From Sva-07 sp963710625 (lineage in GTDB: Bacteria; Actinomycetota; Acidimicrobiia; Acidimicrobiales; Ilumatobacteraceae): a stretch of 64,000 bases of DNA. The translations under genes were made by a program, and so were the position numbers. Below are positions 18,357-27,127 of this stretch, one piece after another (the first letter of the stretch is position 1; the number at the start of each line of letters is the position of its first letter). Below the pieces are notes generated by a model. The model saw nothing but the letters and a program-made list of their open reading frames with translations, ran no database searches and had not been told where the DNA came from. The stretch spans positions 186,001 through 250,000 of the forward strand of contig CAVQBG010000022.1 in the NCBI GenBank assembly GCA_963710625.1. Direction: 5' to 3'.

Positions 18357-19424
18357 TCAGGGCGCGAAGGCGGCGCGCTGGGCCTGTTCGAGGCGCTCGC
18401 GGAGGCGTTTGGCGGGCACGATCCCGAGCAGCTTGCCCTCGCTCCACACCGTGACGACCGGTCGCAACGGGTTGAGCCGAGGCAGCACGGTGGCGAGGTC
18501 CTCGTCGGGCGCCGCCTTCGCCAGCGAGTTGAACGGCACCATCAGCTGGGTGAGCATCACCATCGTGCGTCGTTCCGACGGCACCGCCCACAGCTGCTCC
18601 TCGAGCACGAGGCCGTCGAGTTCGCCGTCGTCGCCGACCACCGCGACCGCGCCGGCATTGCCGAGCCGCTGACGCTGCCAGATCATCGAGTCGGCGTCCA
18701 TGTCGGTACCGGCCTGGGCGACGCCGAACCACGTGAGGTCGCTCACCTTGGTGCCGTCGAGCTGTTCGCCGATGTACGACGCCATGATCTCGGCCCTGGC
18801 GTTCATGGCGATGAAGATGCCGGTGATCAGGACGAACACCCCGAACTGGCCGTTGAGCATCATCACGACCCCGAGGCCGGCAAGGCCCCAGCCGAGGACG
18901 CGCCCGGCGTTGCCGGCGTCACGCATGGCCCGGTACTTGTTGCCGGTGCGCGCCCAGCGGACCGCCCGCAGGACCCGTCCGCCGTCGAGCGGCGCTCCGG
19001 GCAGCATGTTGAACACGGCGAGGAGCAGGTTGACGGCACCGATCAATCCGATCGCGTTCGATTGCAGGGCGATACCGGCCCCGAGCGCGGCGACGCCGAT
19101 CACGAGGCTCACCAACGGGCCGGCGACGGCGATCAGGCCGTCGGCACGAGGCGTGGGCGGCTCACGGTCGAGGTGGGCGACGCCGCCGAGGGCCCACAGA
19201 TCGATCGACTCGGTCTCGACGCCGTAGCGCCGGGCGACGAGGGCGTGGCCGAACTCGTGGGCGAGGATCGAGCCGAAGAAGGCTACCGTGGCGATCAGGC
19301 CCGGAATGACCCCGAGTGAGGCGGCCAGGTTGAAACCGAACAGGACGGCGACGAGGGCCATGCTCCAGTGGGCTCGCACGGGGATGCCCGCATAGGTGCC
19401 CAGTCGGATCGAACCAGCGGTCAT
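18357..19424 (-). CDS. site-2 protease family (M50) zinc metallopeptidase with CBS-like C-terminus
   Basis: This 355-residue intramembrane protease has HEFGH at residues 56-60, whose two His and Glu bind zinc and catalyse cleavage. The third zinc ligand is in NMLPGAPLDGGRVLRA. Several membrane helices cover residues ~18-210, and the last ~120 residues are soluble and resemble a CBS pair (WFGVAQAGTDMDADSM, then VVTVWSEGKLLGIVP), as in the Rip3-like subgroup. The start at ATG 19424 has a good Shine-Dalgarno AGGAG about 9 nt upstream. The gene is intact although its neighbours on both sides contain frameshifts. It stands alone, converging on the phosphoribosyltransferase with a gap of 23 nt. Confidence 0.9.
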   Translation of the reverse strand: MTAGSIRLGTYAGIPVRAHWSMALVAVLFGFNLAASLGVIPGLIATVAFFGSILAHEFGHALVARRYGVETESIDLWALGGVAHLDREPPTPRADGLIAVAGPLVSLVIGVAALGAGIALQSNAIGLIGAVNLLLAVFNMLPGAPLDGGRVLRAVRWARTGNKYRAMRDAGNAGRVLGWGLAGLGVVMMLNGQFGVFVLITGIFIAMNARAEIMASYIGEQLDGTKVSDLTWFGVAQAGTDMDADSMIWQRQRLGNAGAVAVVGDDGELDGLVLEEQLWAVPSERRTMVMLTQLMVPFNSLAKAAPDEDLATVLPRLNPLRPVVTVWSEGKLLGIVPAKRLRERLEQAQRAAFAP

Positions 19425-19505
19425 GACGGGGGAGTGCTCCTTTCGAAGAACACGTGTGGAGGACGCTACGATGTCAACCACCCCACGAACCCCGGCATTC
19501 CACCG

Positions 19506-19550
19506 TCTCGTGAACTCGTGCGGGGTTCACTCCCGCACGAGTTCACGAGA
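19506..19550 (-). terminator. hairpin terminator after the FAD oxidoreductase
   Basis: A perfect 19-bp inverted repeat (CTCGTGAACTCGTGCGGG at 19507-19524 plus one pair) encloses a 7-nt loop. It starts 6 nt past the stop of the leftward oxidoreductase gene and precedes the next leftward gene. There is no long U tract, as usual for high-GC actinobacteria. Confidence 0.75.
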
Positions 19551-19555
19551 ACGGG

Positions 19556-21109
19556 TCAGGCGCGCTGTTCGAGGATGACGGTGGCGCAGTTGCGGCCGCT
19601 GGCGCCCCACACGCCGGCGCCGGGGAACGTGGCGGCGCCGGTGAGGTACAGACCGTCGACGGCGGTCTCGTATTTCGTCAGCTCGGGATTCGAGTTGCGG
19701 AACGCAGCGAGCGGACCACCGGCGAAACTCGTCGCGTGGCCGGCGGGGAGGTGGAAGTCGCGTTCGTAGACGTCCGGGGTCATCGCCCGCCACTCGACGA
19801 TCGAGTCGAGGAACCCCGGCTCGCACAGTTCGGCGAACGCTTCCAGCCAGCGGTGCGGCTCGGTCGAGTCGGCCCAGCCGCCGACGAGACCGAACGGCGT
19901 GTACAGGGCTTCGAGCGACAGGACATGACGCCCAGCGGGAGCGATCGTCGGGTCGATCAGGCTCGGCACGTTGACCAGCAGTCCAGGGCGGTCGAGGATC
20001 CGGCCGTCGGCCATCATCGCGGCCCCTCGATCGATGTCGGCGAGGCTGGGCGCGATCGCTGACGTCGGCCCGAGCGGACGGTCGAAGCCGCGCAACACCG
20101 GCGGCGCCGACAGTACGGCGTCGATCTTCGACTCGTAGCCCTCGTCGTGATGGACGTCGCGCCATCGACGCACGAGGTCGCTCGCCGACGCCGGCGGGTG
20201 TTTGAGCCAGCGCAGGAACGTGTCGTGAGGATTGCAGGCCGACACGACGATCGGTGCCGAGATCTCGGTCCCGTCGACGAGAGCGACACCGCTGATCGCG
20301 TTCGCCGGAGCACATGATCGTGTCGACCGGACTCTTCGTGCGCAGCGAGCCGCCGGCCGCCTCGAACGCGGCGAGCAGCGTCGCGGGTAGCCTGGCCGCT
20401 GCCGCCGATCGGTCGGCCGACCGTGGCCACGTGACGCATCGCATGGGTCAACGCGCCGAGTCCGCTCCCGGGCATCTCGGGCGTGATGCCCCACACCATC
20501 GGCCCGGTCACAGCAGCGGGTCCCATGATCGCTTCCTCGTCGAAGAACGATCGCAGCACATCGGCGGCGCTCCGCCGTGACCACCGCATCAGCGTGCTCG
20601 CGCCGCTGAACCGGCGGCGCAGTGCAAGCTTCGTCAGACCGGCGACGGTCGGCGGCTCTGCTGCCGCCTCGAAGATCATGCGGACCGCAGGAGCGGCAGT
20701 CGCGACGTAGCGGCGGTAGCCGTCGACCTGCGTGGGGAAGTGCCGGCCGATGTCGTCGAGCGTGGCCTCGAGATCGTTGTGGTGCGACCAGCCCTGGCCG
20801 GCGGCGGCGCTTGCCCACGAGAAGTTGTGCTGCGCCGGTTCGAGGTCGATGTACTCGAGCCCGAACTCGCGCAGGCCCAGTTCCTCGATCACCGGGGTGG
20901 TGCGAAACGTCAGGTGATCGCAGTTGCAGATGTTGACCGTGGCGCCGGCGAAGTGCTCGCTCGCCGCGGTCCCGCCGACGTCGGCGCGAGCCTCGAGGAG
21001 CAGCGTCGACATGCCGGCCCGAGCCAGGTAGGCAGCCGTGACCAGCCCGTTGTGGCCCGCTCCGATGACGATGGCGTCGAAGTCGGTGTGATGCGGCGGC
21101 GGTTGGCAC
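19556..21109 (-). pseudogene. phytoene-desaturase/PYROXD2-like FAD-dependent oxidoreductase (COG1233), frameshifted
   Basis: The repaired protein would be 516 residues. The N-terminal Rossmann motif FDAIVIGAGHNGL and the C-terminal GLYLTGAATFPGAGVWGASG are the two FAD contacts of this family. Reading needs three single-base corrections, each an extra base: near 21085-21105 just after the likely GTG start at 21109, near 20391-20392 (between GRPIGGSGQ and LPATLLAAFEAAGG), and near 20303-20312 (between IMCSGE and ISGVALVDG). The three shifts add to one codon, so both ends are in the same frame. No start codon exists close to the N-terminal frame, which supports GTG 21109. The gene is divergent from the creatininase-family gene. 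The substrate is unknown. Confidence 0.8.
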
Positions 21110-21144
21110 GGCCGAGAGTCTCTCGCAGTTCGATGTCGACGGCG

Positions 21145-21150
21145 TATCGT
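21145..21150 (+). promoter_or_regulatory. -10 hexamer TATCGT of the creatininase-family gene
   Basis: TATCGT is followed by 6 nt and GTG 21157, matching the leaderless pattern of the window and favouring GTG 21157 over ATG 21133, which lies upstream of the hexamer. Confidence 0.5.
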
Positions 21151-21156
21151 GCCGGT

Positions 21157-21939
21157 GTGTCTTCTGTTTCGCGCCGTCTCGTCGATCTCCGGGGACCCGA
21201 CATCGCCGAGCTGGTCACGCCATCGAGCATCTTCGTGCAGCCCCTCGGGGCCGTCGAGCAGCACGGCCCGCACCTGCCGTTCAACACCGACCTCCTGATC
21301 GCCGACCGGGTGGCGACCACGGCGGTGGAACGGGTGGGGGACGACCTCGACGTCTGGCTCCTGCCGCCGCTGGCCTACACGAAGTCGAACGAGCACGCCT
21401 GGTCGGCCGGCACGATCTGGCTGTCGGCGACGACGCTGCTGGCGGTGCTCGACGACATCGGCAGGTGCGTGGCGACGACAGCGGCACGCAAGCTCGTGTT
21501 CTTCAACGGCCACGGCGGCAACTCCGCACTCGTCGGCGTCGCCAACCGAGAGATCCGCCTCGCTCACGGGCTGATGACGTTCCTCGCCCATCCGGGCGTT
21601 CCCCCGGACCAGGGCGGCGTCGTCGCCGGCCGAAGAACTCGGCATGGGGATCCACGGCGGAACCGACGAGACGTCGATCATGCTCCACCTCGCACCGGTC
21701 TCGTCGACATGTCGACGGCGACGCGCAACGTGCCCGAGTCGCTCGCCGACAACCGCTACGTCCGCTTCGGTGGGGCGGTCGGCTTCGGCTGGCTGTCGAA
21801 CGACTTCGGACCCGACGGCCACATCGGCGACCCGACCCCCGCCACGGCCGAGCGCGGCCGGGTGCTGTTCGACGGTGCGGTCGACGCGTTCTGCGGCGCC
21901 CTCGCCGAGATCTCCCGCTTCGAGTTGCCGACGGGATGA
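21157..21939 (+). pseudogene. creatininase-family amidohydrolase, two compensating frameshifts
   Basis: Creatininase-family enzymes are metal amidohydrolases acting on cyclic amides or related C-N bonds. Seen here are the metal-binding VEQHGPHLPFNTD and FFNGHGGN, and in a neighbouring frame the conserved ELGMGIHGGTDETSIMLHLAP. To read it through, one extra base must be dropped near 21619-21632 and one base restored at the GG of 21697-21698. About 22 residues are out of frame between them and both ends agree, giving 260 residues, a normal length. The stop overlaps the start of the M20 hydrolase (ATGA), implying a two-gene operon. True creatininase, a deformylase or another hydrolase cannot be told apart. 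Confidence 0.78.
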
Positions 21940-23234
21940 GCGTGGAACCGAACGTCGCAGCGAACGGCGGAGCACGGCGCACTGCGCATCGACGTCGACC
22001 GGCTGCTGCGCACGCATCGACGAGCTCGGCGCGATCGGCCGGATCGACGGCCCGAACGGCGAGTGGGGCAACGCCCGGCTCGCCCTGACCGACGACGACC
22101 GGCTCGGGCGCGACCTCGTCGTCGACCTGGATGCGTGACCTCGGCCTCGAGGTCGCGATCGACGCCATCGGCAACGTCGTGGCGACACGGCCCGGTGCCG
22201 ATCCAGCGCTGGCGCCGGTGATGGTCGGCTCGCACATCGACACGGTGGGCACCGGGGGACGATTCGACGGCAATCTCGGCGTGCTCGCCGGTCTCGAGGT
22301 TGCCGAGACCCTGGCGCAGCACGACATCGTCACCGAGCGCTCGTTCCAGGTGGCGTTCTTCACCGATGAGGAGGGTGCCCGTTTCGCCCCCGACATGCTC
22401 GGCAGCCTCGTCTACGTCGGCGGGATGCCGCTGGAGCGCGCACTCGACCTGGTCGCTGCCGACGACGGCGCTCGCCTCGGGGACGAGCTCGAACGCATCG
22501 GCTACGCGGGAGCCGTTCCATGCCCGACCGCGGTCGCACCGCATGCCTATGTCGAACTGCACATCGAGCAGGGACCGGTGTTGGAGGACGAGGGTGTCAC
22601 GATCGGCGTGGTCGAAGGGGTGCAGGGCATCTCGTGGACCGAGATCGTGATCGTCGGCCAGTCGGCCCATGCCGGCACGACACCGATGCGGTTGCGTCAC
22701 GACCCGGCGTACTGCGCGGCGGCGATCACGACCTACGTCCGTGACCTGACCCGGCACCTCGGGCCTGATCAAGTCGGCACCGTCGGTCGCATCGACGTCT
22801 ACCCCAACCTGGTCAACGTGGTGCCAGCGCGCGTGGTGATGACCGTCGACCTTCGCAACACCGATGATCGCACGCTGCAGACGGCCGAGTCGCGTCTCGC
22901 CGACTTCCTCGTCGACCTCGCGGAGACCGAGGGCGTCTCGATCACCACGACGTCGCTCGCCCGGTTCGAGCCGGTCGAGTTCGACGCCTCGGTGGTCGAC
23001 CTCGTCGAGGCGACCGCGAGACGGTTGGGTCACTCGACGCGACGGATGCCCAGCGGTGCTGGCCACGACGCCCAGATGCTCGCACGGCTCTGTCCGACGG
23101 CGATGGTGTTCACCCCGAGCGTCAACGGGCTGAGCCACAACATCGCCGAGTTCACCGAGGCGGCAGACATCGAAGCCGGTGCGAACGTGCTGTTGCAGGT
23201 GGTGCTCGAGCTGTTGTCGCCACCCGAGCGCTGA
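21936..23234 (+). pseudogene. M20 family Zn hydrolase, hydantoinase/carbamoylase (allantoate amidohydrolase) type, frameshifted N-terminus
   Basis: The repaired protein is 431 residues, the normal length for N-carbamoyl-amino-acid or allantoate amidohydrolases. Metal ligands are visible in GSHIDTVGTGGRFDGNLGV, TDEEGARF, VELHIEQGPVLE and NGLSHNIAEFT. From 22131 onward the frame is open. The first 65 codons need three corrections, each an extra base: GG 21969-21970, 22003-22016 and CC 22126-22127. They restore EHGALRIDVDRLL, IDELGAIGRIDGPNGEWG and LVVDWMRDLGLEV, all expected in this family. The start at ATG 21936 overlaps the creatininase-family stop. The enzyme would cleave a carbamoyl or similar amide produced by its neighbour. 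Confidence 0.82.
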
Positions 23235-23245
23235 GCGGACGCGCA

Positions 23246-23273
23246 ACGGGGCGCTCCTGGCGGAGCGCCCCGT
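23246..23273. terminator. bidirectional hairpin terminator
   Basis: A perfect 12-bp inverted repeat (ACGGGGCGCTCC / GGAGCGCCCCGT) with a 4-nt loop lies between the convergent M20 hydrolase (stop 23234) and the ABC substrate-binding protein (stop 23317). Confidence 0.85.
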
Positions 23274-23316
23274 CGTCGGTGGTCACCGGAAACCGGCGAC
23301 CGATTCGGTGAGCTGG

Positions 23317-24557
23317 TCAGAGACCGATCGAGGTGTCGATGAACTGGTTCGTCACGATGTCCTCGGGGGTCACGCCATCCTTGGGCGTCGCACCCTGAGC
23401 GGTGTAGATCGGCACGGCCAACTCGATCAGCCCGGCCACCCGGTCCATGTCGAACTGACCGACGACACCCTCGGGGCTGTTGGCGATCAGGCCGTCCTCG
23501 ATGATCTTGGCGACGCCGAAGTCGGCGGCACCCTGGGTGTACGACCCACCCGAAGTCGGCGCCGAACTGGTCGACGGCGTCGAGGATGATCGCATTGGTG
23601 CGGGCCGGGTCGGCGAGGTAGTCGACGCTGGCCTGCTGGATGATCGGAACGAGCTTGGTGAAGCACGCCGCGTAGGTCTCGATGTTCTCCGGCTTGGTGG
23701 CGATCGACTGGGCGTACTGCTCCCAGCCGATGTCGTTGATGTACTCGTATGCGACCGGCTTGCCCCAGTCGGTCAGCTCGACCTCGTAGAGGTACGGCTC
23801 GGCGGAGGCGAAGCCCTGCTGGGCGGATGCTCCCTCGTCCGCGATGAACAGGCTCGGGTCGCCGGAGTAGGAACCGTCGACCTGATCGGGCGAGAGGATG
23901 CCGGAGCCGGTGAGGTAGTCCATGTAGGCGGCGCCACCGAAGTAGCGGACGAGGACACCCTGCTCGCCGAGATCGGCGATGCCGGTCACGTCCGGATAGG
24001 TCTCGGGATCCCACATGATCATCTGCGGGTTCTTCTCGTAGCCGGACTCGATGGCGACCGTCGGGAAGTCGCCCGAGAACTGGATCGCCTCGTCGGTGTA
24101 GACGAATCCGAGCAGGATGTCGTCGTTCGAGTACATGATCTGGGTGACGGGCGAGAAGTTCTGGGCTGCACCGCCGGAGCGGATCTGGATGTCGACGCCG
24201 GTGTCGTTGCCGTCGGCATCGATGAGCGGGCCGGTCACGTAGGCGTTGCCCGCGTCGATCTCGTAGCCCTCGCCGATCATCTGGTAGAGGAATCCGTGCT
24301 CGGCCTCCGGCATCCAGTCGAGCTGGATGACGACCGTCTCGGGACAGTCACCGGCCAGGGACACGGCCTCGCCGTCGGCGATCGGTTCGGTCGTGTCGGT
24401 CATCGTCGGTCGGTCGGTCGTCGGTGGTCTCGGTGGCGGTGGTGCCGTCACTCGACGTGTCCGCCGAACCGCTGTCGTCGTCACTGCCGCACGCTGCGAC
24501 GACGAGCCCTGCTGCGAGGGTGATGCCGAGCAGCTTGGCGCTGCGGGTGGTCTTCAT
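23317..24557 (-). pseudogene. NitT/TauT-type ABC transporter substrate-binding lipoprotein, two frameshifts
   Basis: This is the extracytoplasmic binding protein of the import system encoded upstream. Its N-terminus has a lysine/arginine start, a hydrophobic stretch and the lipobox LVVAAC, followed by a Ser/Asp/Thr-rich linker. The body (VVIQLDWMPEAEHGFLYQMI) is of the NMT1/THI5-like fold that binds small heterocycles, nitrate or sulfonates. Two extra bases break the frame: one in the GACC-repeat at about 24408-24425, and one at CCC 23545-23547, where DQFGADFGW must continue as SYTQGAADFGVAKII. Repaired length is 412 residues. AAGGAGC precedes ATG 24557. It is the last gene of the SDR-ATPase-permease-SBP operon. 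The ligand is unknown; the neighbours suggest a cyclic nitrogen compound. Confidence 0.82.
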
Positions 24558-24643
24558 GGGTTGCTCCTTGTGGGGGTTCACGCTGGCTGGGGATCGGGGA
24601 ACCACGAGGATTCCGGTGGGTGGGGAACGGGATCGGGGGACGA

Positions 24644-25538
24644 CTACGAGGACTCGTCGTACCAGCGGCCGATCGCGATCTTGCGCAGGGCGCCGAAGGC
24701 GAAGAACACAGCGATGCCGAGCAACGCGGCGACCATCAGTCCGCCGTACACCTGGGGGAACCGGGCCTTCTGACGGAACTGTTCGATGACGACACCGATG
24801 CCGGGCTTCTGACCGGCGCGGAAGAACTGTTCGCCGACGATCGCGCCGATCACGCTCAGACCAGCAGAGATGCGGAACCCGATGAAGATCGACGGCATGG
24901 CGGCCGGGAACTGCAGCTTCCTGAGACGCGTCGACCGCGACACGCCGCGCAGCGTGAACAGCTCGTGCAACGAGTTGTCGACCGAGGTGAGGCCGAACAA
25001 CGTGTTCGTGACGATCGGGAAGATCGAGATCATCACGCAGACGAAGATCCGGGCGCCGATGCCGCCGCCGAAGACCGAACCGATCAGCGGCACGATCGCG
25101 AGGACCGGGAGGGCCTGCGCGGCGACGAGGTAGGGGTACATCGAGCGTTCGAGCCACCGGGCCTGGGCCATCAGCACAGCGATGGTGATGCCCGAGCACC
25201 ACGCTGATCGCCAGGCCGGTCAGGGCGGTGAACGTGGTCCACGCGAGACCGGTGATCATCTGCTCGCGAACGATCGAGTCGAGGAACGACTTGTCGATCA
25301 CGGTGACCGACGAGGGGAGCAGGAACCCGGGCTTGTCGAAGAACCGACGCATTCCGTCGAGGTGCATGTACTCCCAGAAGGCGAGGAACAGCACCAGGAA
25401 CACCAGCGGTCCGACGATCGAACCGACGAGATTCTTCCTGGTCGGTCGCCCGGACGGCGTGGTCTCGCCGGCGAGCGTCTCGTCTGCACCGAGGGCGGCC
25501 AGCGACACCTCCGTGCCCGATTCGAGGCTGGCGGTCAC
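24644..25538 (-). pseudogene. ABC transporter permease (NitT/TauT, BPD_transp_1), one frameshift
   Basis: This is the membrane channel subunit, with six hydrophobic helices. The EAA-type loop near AAQALPVLAIVPLIGSVFGGG and the downstream FPIVTNTLFGL are typical of SsuC/TauC permeases. The start is GTG 25538, overlapping the ATPase stop by 4 nt, with GAGGAGC upstream. The frame breaks at CCC 25191-25193: dropping one base joins AISVVLG to ITIAVLMAQARWLERSM. Repaired length is 297 residues. It partners the ATPase at 25535-26302 and the binding protein at 23317-24557. If the frameshift is real, import is lost. Confidence 0.83.
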
Positions 25539-26302
25539 GAGTGTGCTCCTCGGAGCGCGTGGGAGATGTCGCCGCACAGTTCGGCGAAGTGCGAGTCGAA
25601 GCGCAGTTCGGGGTCGCGTGGGTACTCGAACGGCACCTGGAACTCGCCGACGATCGATCCGGGGCGGCCGCTCATCACCAGGATGCGCGTCGACAGGAAG
25701 ACTGCTTCGCTGATGGAGTGGGTGATGAACAGTCCCGCGAACTTCTTGCGCATGAACAATGTGATCACCTCGTCGTTGAGGCGTTCGCGGGTGATCTCGT
25801 CGACCGCACCGAACGGTTCGTCGAACAGGAAGACGGTGGGTTCGAGCACGAGACTCCGAGCAAGCGACGCGCGCATCCTCATGCCGCCGGACATCTGCTT
25901 CGGGAACTTGTCCTCGTGGCCGCTCAACCCGACGAGTTCGATGTTCTCCAGTGCGCGGCGGCGCCGCTCGTCCTTGGGGAGGCCATCGAGTTCGGCGAGC
26001 AGTTCGACGTTCTGCAGCACCGTCCGCCACGGCAACAGCGTGGCGTCCTGGAACACGTACCCGAGACTTGACTGGTCGACGGTGACCGACCCGGTGGTGG
26101 GCGTGGTCAGGCCGGAGGCGATACGCAGAAGCGTTGATTTGCCGCATCCGGACGGTCCCACCACGGTGACGAACTCGCCGGCGCCGAGTTCGAAGGAGGT
26201 CGACGCCAACGCGTGGGTGCCGTCGGGGAAGGTCATCGAGATGTCGTCGAAGGCGACGGCGACATCGGTGGTGACGGGTGGATCGGAGATGGTGTCGGTC
26301 AT
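25535..26302 (-). CDS. NitT/TauT-type ABC transporter ATP-binding protein
   Basis: This 255-residue nucleotide-binding subunit is intact. Walker A is GPSGCGKST (49-57), the Q-loop Gln is at 85 (GYVFQDATLLPW), the signature is MSGGM (137-141, in place of LSGGQ, common in this subfamily), and Walker B runs VFLFDEPFGAVDE (157-169). The switch His lies in FITHSISEAVFL. It energises the permease encoded immediately downstream with a 4-nt overlap. The SDR gene ends 6 nt upstream, so all four genes are probably one transcript. It is the only transporter gene of the three that is not frameshifted. Confidence 0.93.
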   Translation of the reverse strand: MTDTISDPPVTTDVAVAFDDISMTFPDGTHALASTSFELGAGEFVTVVGPSGCGKSTLLRIASGLTTPTTGSVTVDQSSLGYVFQDATLLPWRTVLQNVELLAELDGLPKDERRRRALENIELVGLSGHEDKFPKQMSGGMRMRASLARSLVLEPTVFLFDEPFGAVDEITRERLNDEVITLFMRKKFAGLFITHSISEAVFLSTRILVMSGRPGSIVGEFQVPFEYPRDPELRFDSHFAELCGDISHALRGAHS

Positions 26303-26308
26303 GGGTCC

Positions 26309-27076
26309 TCAGTGCATGATCATTCCGCCGGTGACGTTGAACGCCTGCCCGGTGCAGTAGTCGGCGTCGGCCGATGCGAGGAAGAGCGTCATCGCGGCGA
26401 CGTCGGAGGTTTCTGCGAGTCGACCGAGTGGCGACCGGGCAGACCATTGCGCGATCTGTTCATCGGTTCGAGTGGGTGCCCCCATCTCGGTCAGTACGTA
26501 GCCAGGGCAGACCGCGTTGACGTTGACGCCGTAGGGCCCGAGTTCGGCTGCCGACACCTGGGTGAGCGAGATCACGGCCGCCTTCGACGCGGCGTAGTGG
26601 GCCTGGCCGGCTGCGCCAACCTTGCCGCCCATGCTCGCCATGTTCACGATCTTGCCGCGGCCGTCTTCGATCATTGCACGCGCAGCGATCTGGGTGGTGA
26701 GGAGCATGGCTCGCACGTTGATGCTGAACACCCAGTCCCACTCGTCGGCCGAGATGTCGAGCAGCGGCGTGATGCGGAACACGCCTGCGTTGTTGACGAG
26801 GATGTCGACACCGCCGAGTGCTCCGATCGCCCGATCCATGGCGACCGTGGTCGAGGTCGGATCGGCGAGATCACACACGACGTCGACACCGCCGACCTCG
26901 TTCGCAAGAGCTGCGGCCTCGTCGGCGAGTTGATCGAGGATGGCCACCTCGGCCCCGTTCGCAGCGAACGAACGCACGATGTCGGCGCCGATGCCACGGG
27001 CCCCGCCGGTGACGACGACCCTGCGATCCTCGAATCGTCGACGCGTCGTGTCAGGGCGTTCTGCGCGGTCGGCCAT
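26309..27076 (-). CDS. short-chain dehydrogenase/reductase, first gene of the transporter operon
   Basis: This classical SDR has the NAD(P)-binding VVVTGGARGIGADIV near the N-terminus, NNAGVFR, the catalytic YAASKAA and the closing TGQAFNVTGGM. It probably oxidises or reduces a small alcohol or ketone derived from the imported compound. ATG 27076 is preferred: a TAGGAT hexamer at 27087-27092 on this strand overlaps the alternative ATG 27088 (four residues longer) and would start transcription just before 27076. The ATPase gene begins 6 nt after its stop. The substrate is unknown. Confidence 0.85.
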   Translation of the reverse strand: MADRAERPDTTRRRFEDRRVVVTGGARGIGADIVRSFAANGAEVAILDQLADEAAALANEVGGVDVVCDLADPTSTTVAMDRAIGALGGVDILVNNAGVFRITPLLDISADEWDWVFSINVRAMLLTTQIAARAMIEDGRGKIVNMASMGGKVGAAGQAHYAASKAAVISLTQVSAAELGPYGVNVNAVCPGYVLTEMGAPTRTDEQIAQWSARSPLGRLAETSDVAAMTLFLASADADYCTGQAFNVTGGMIMH

Positions 27077-27127
27077 GATGCGCGTCATCCTAGGTCGTGG
27101 GTCCCAGCAGGCCCGCCGCCACCAGTG

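Noticed and set aside
21133..21135. ATG 21133 as start of the creatininase-family gene
   Set aside because: It lies upstream of the TATCGT hexamer at 21145-21150 and has no ribosome-binding site; GTG 21157 fits the local pattern better, though ATG 21133 cannot be fully excluded.
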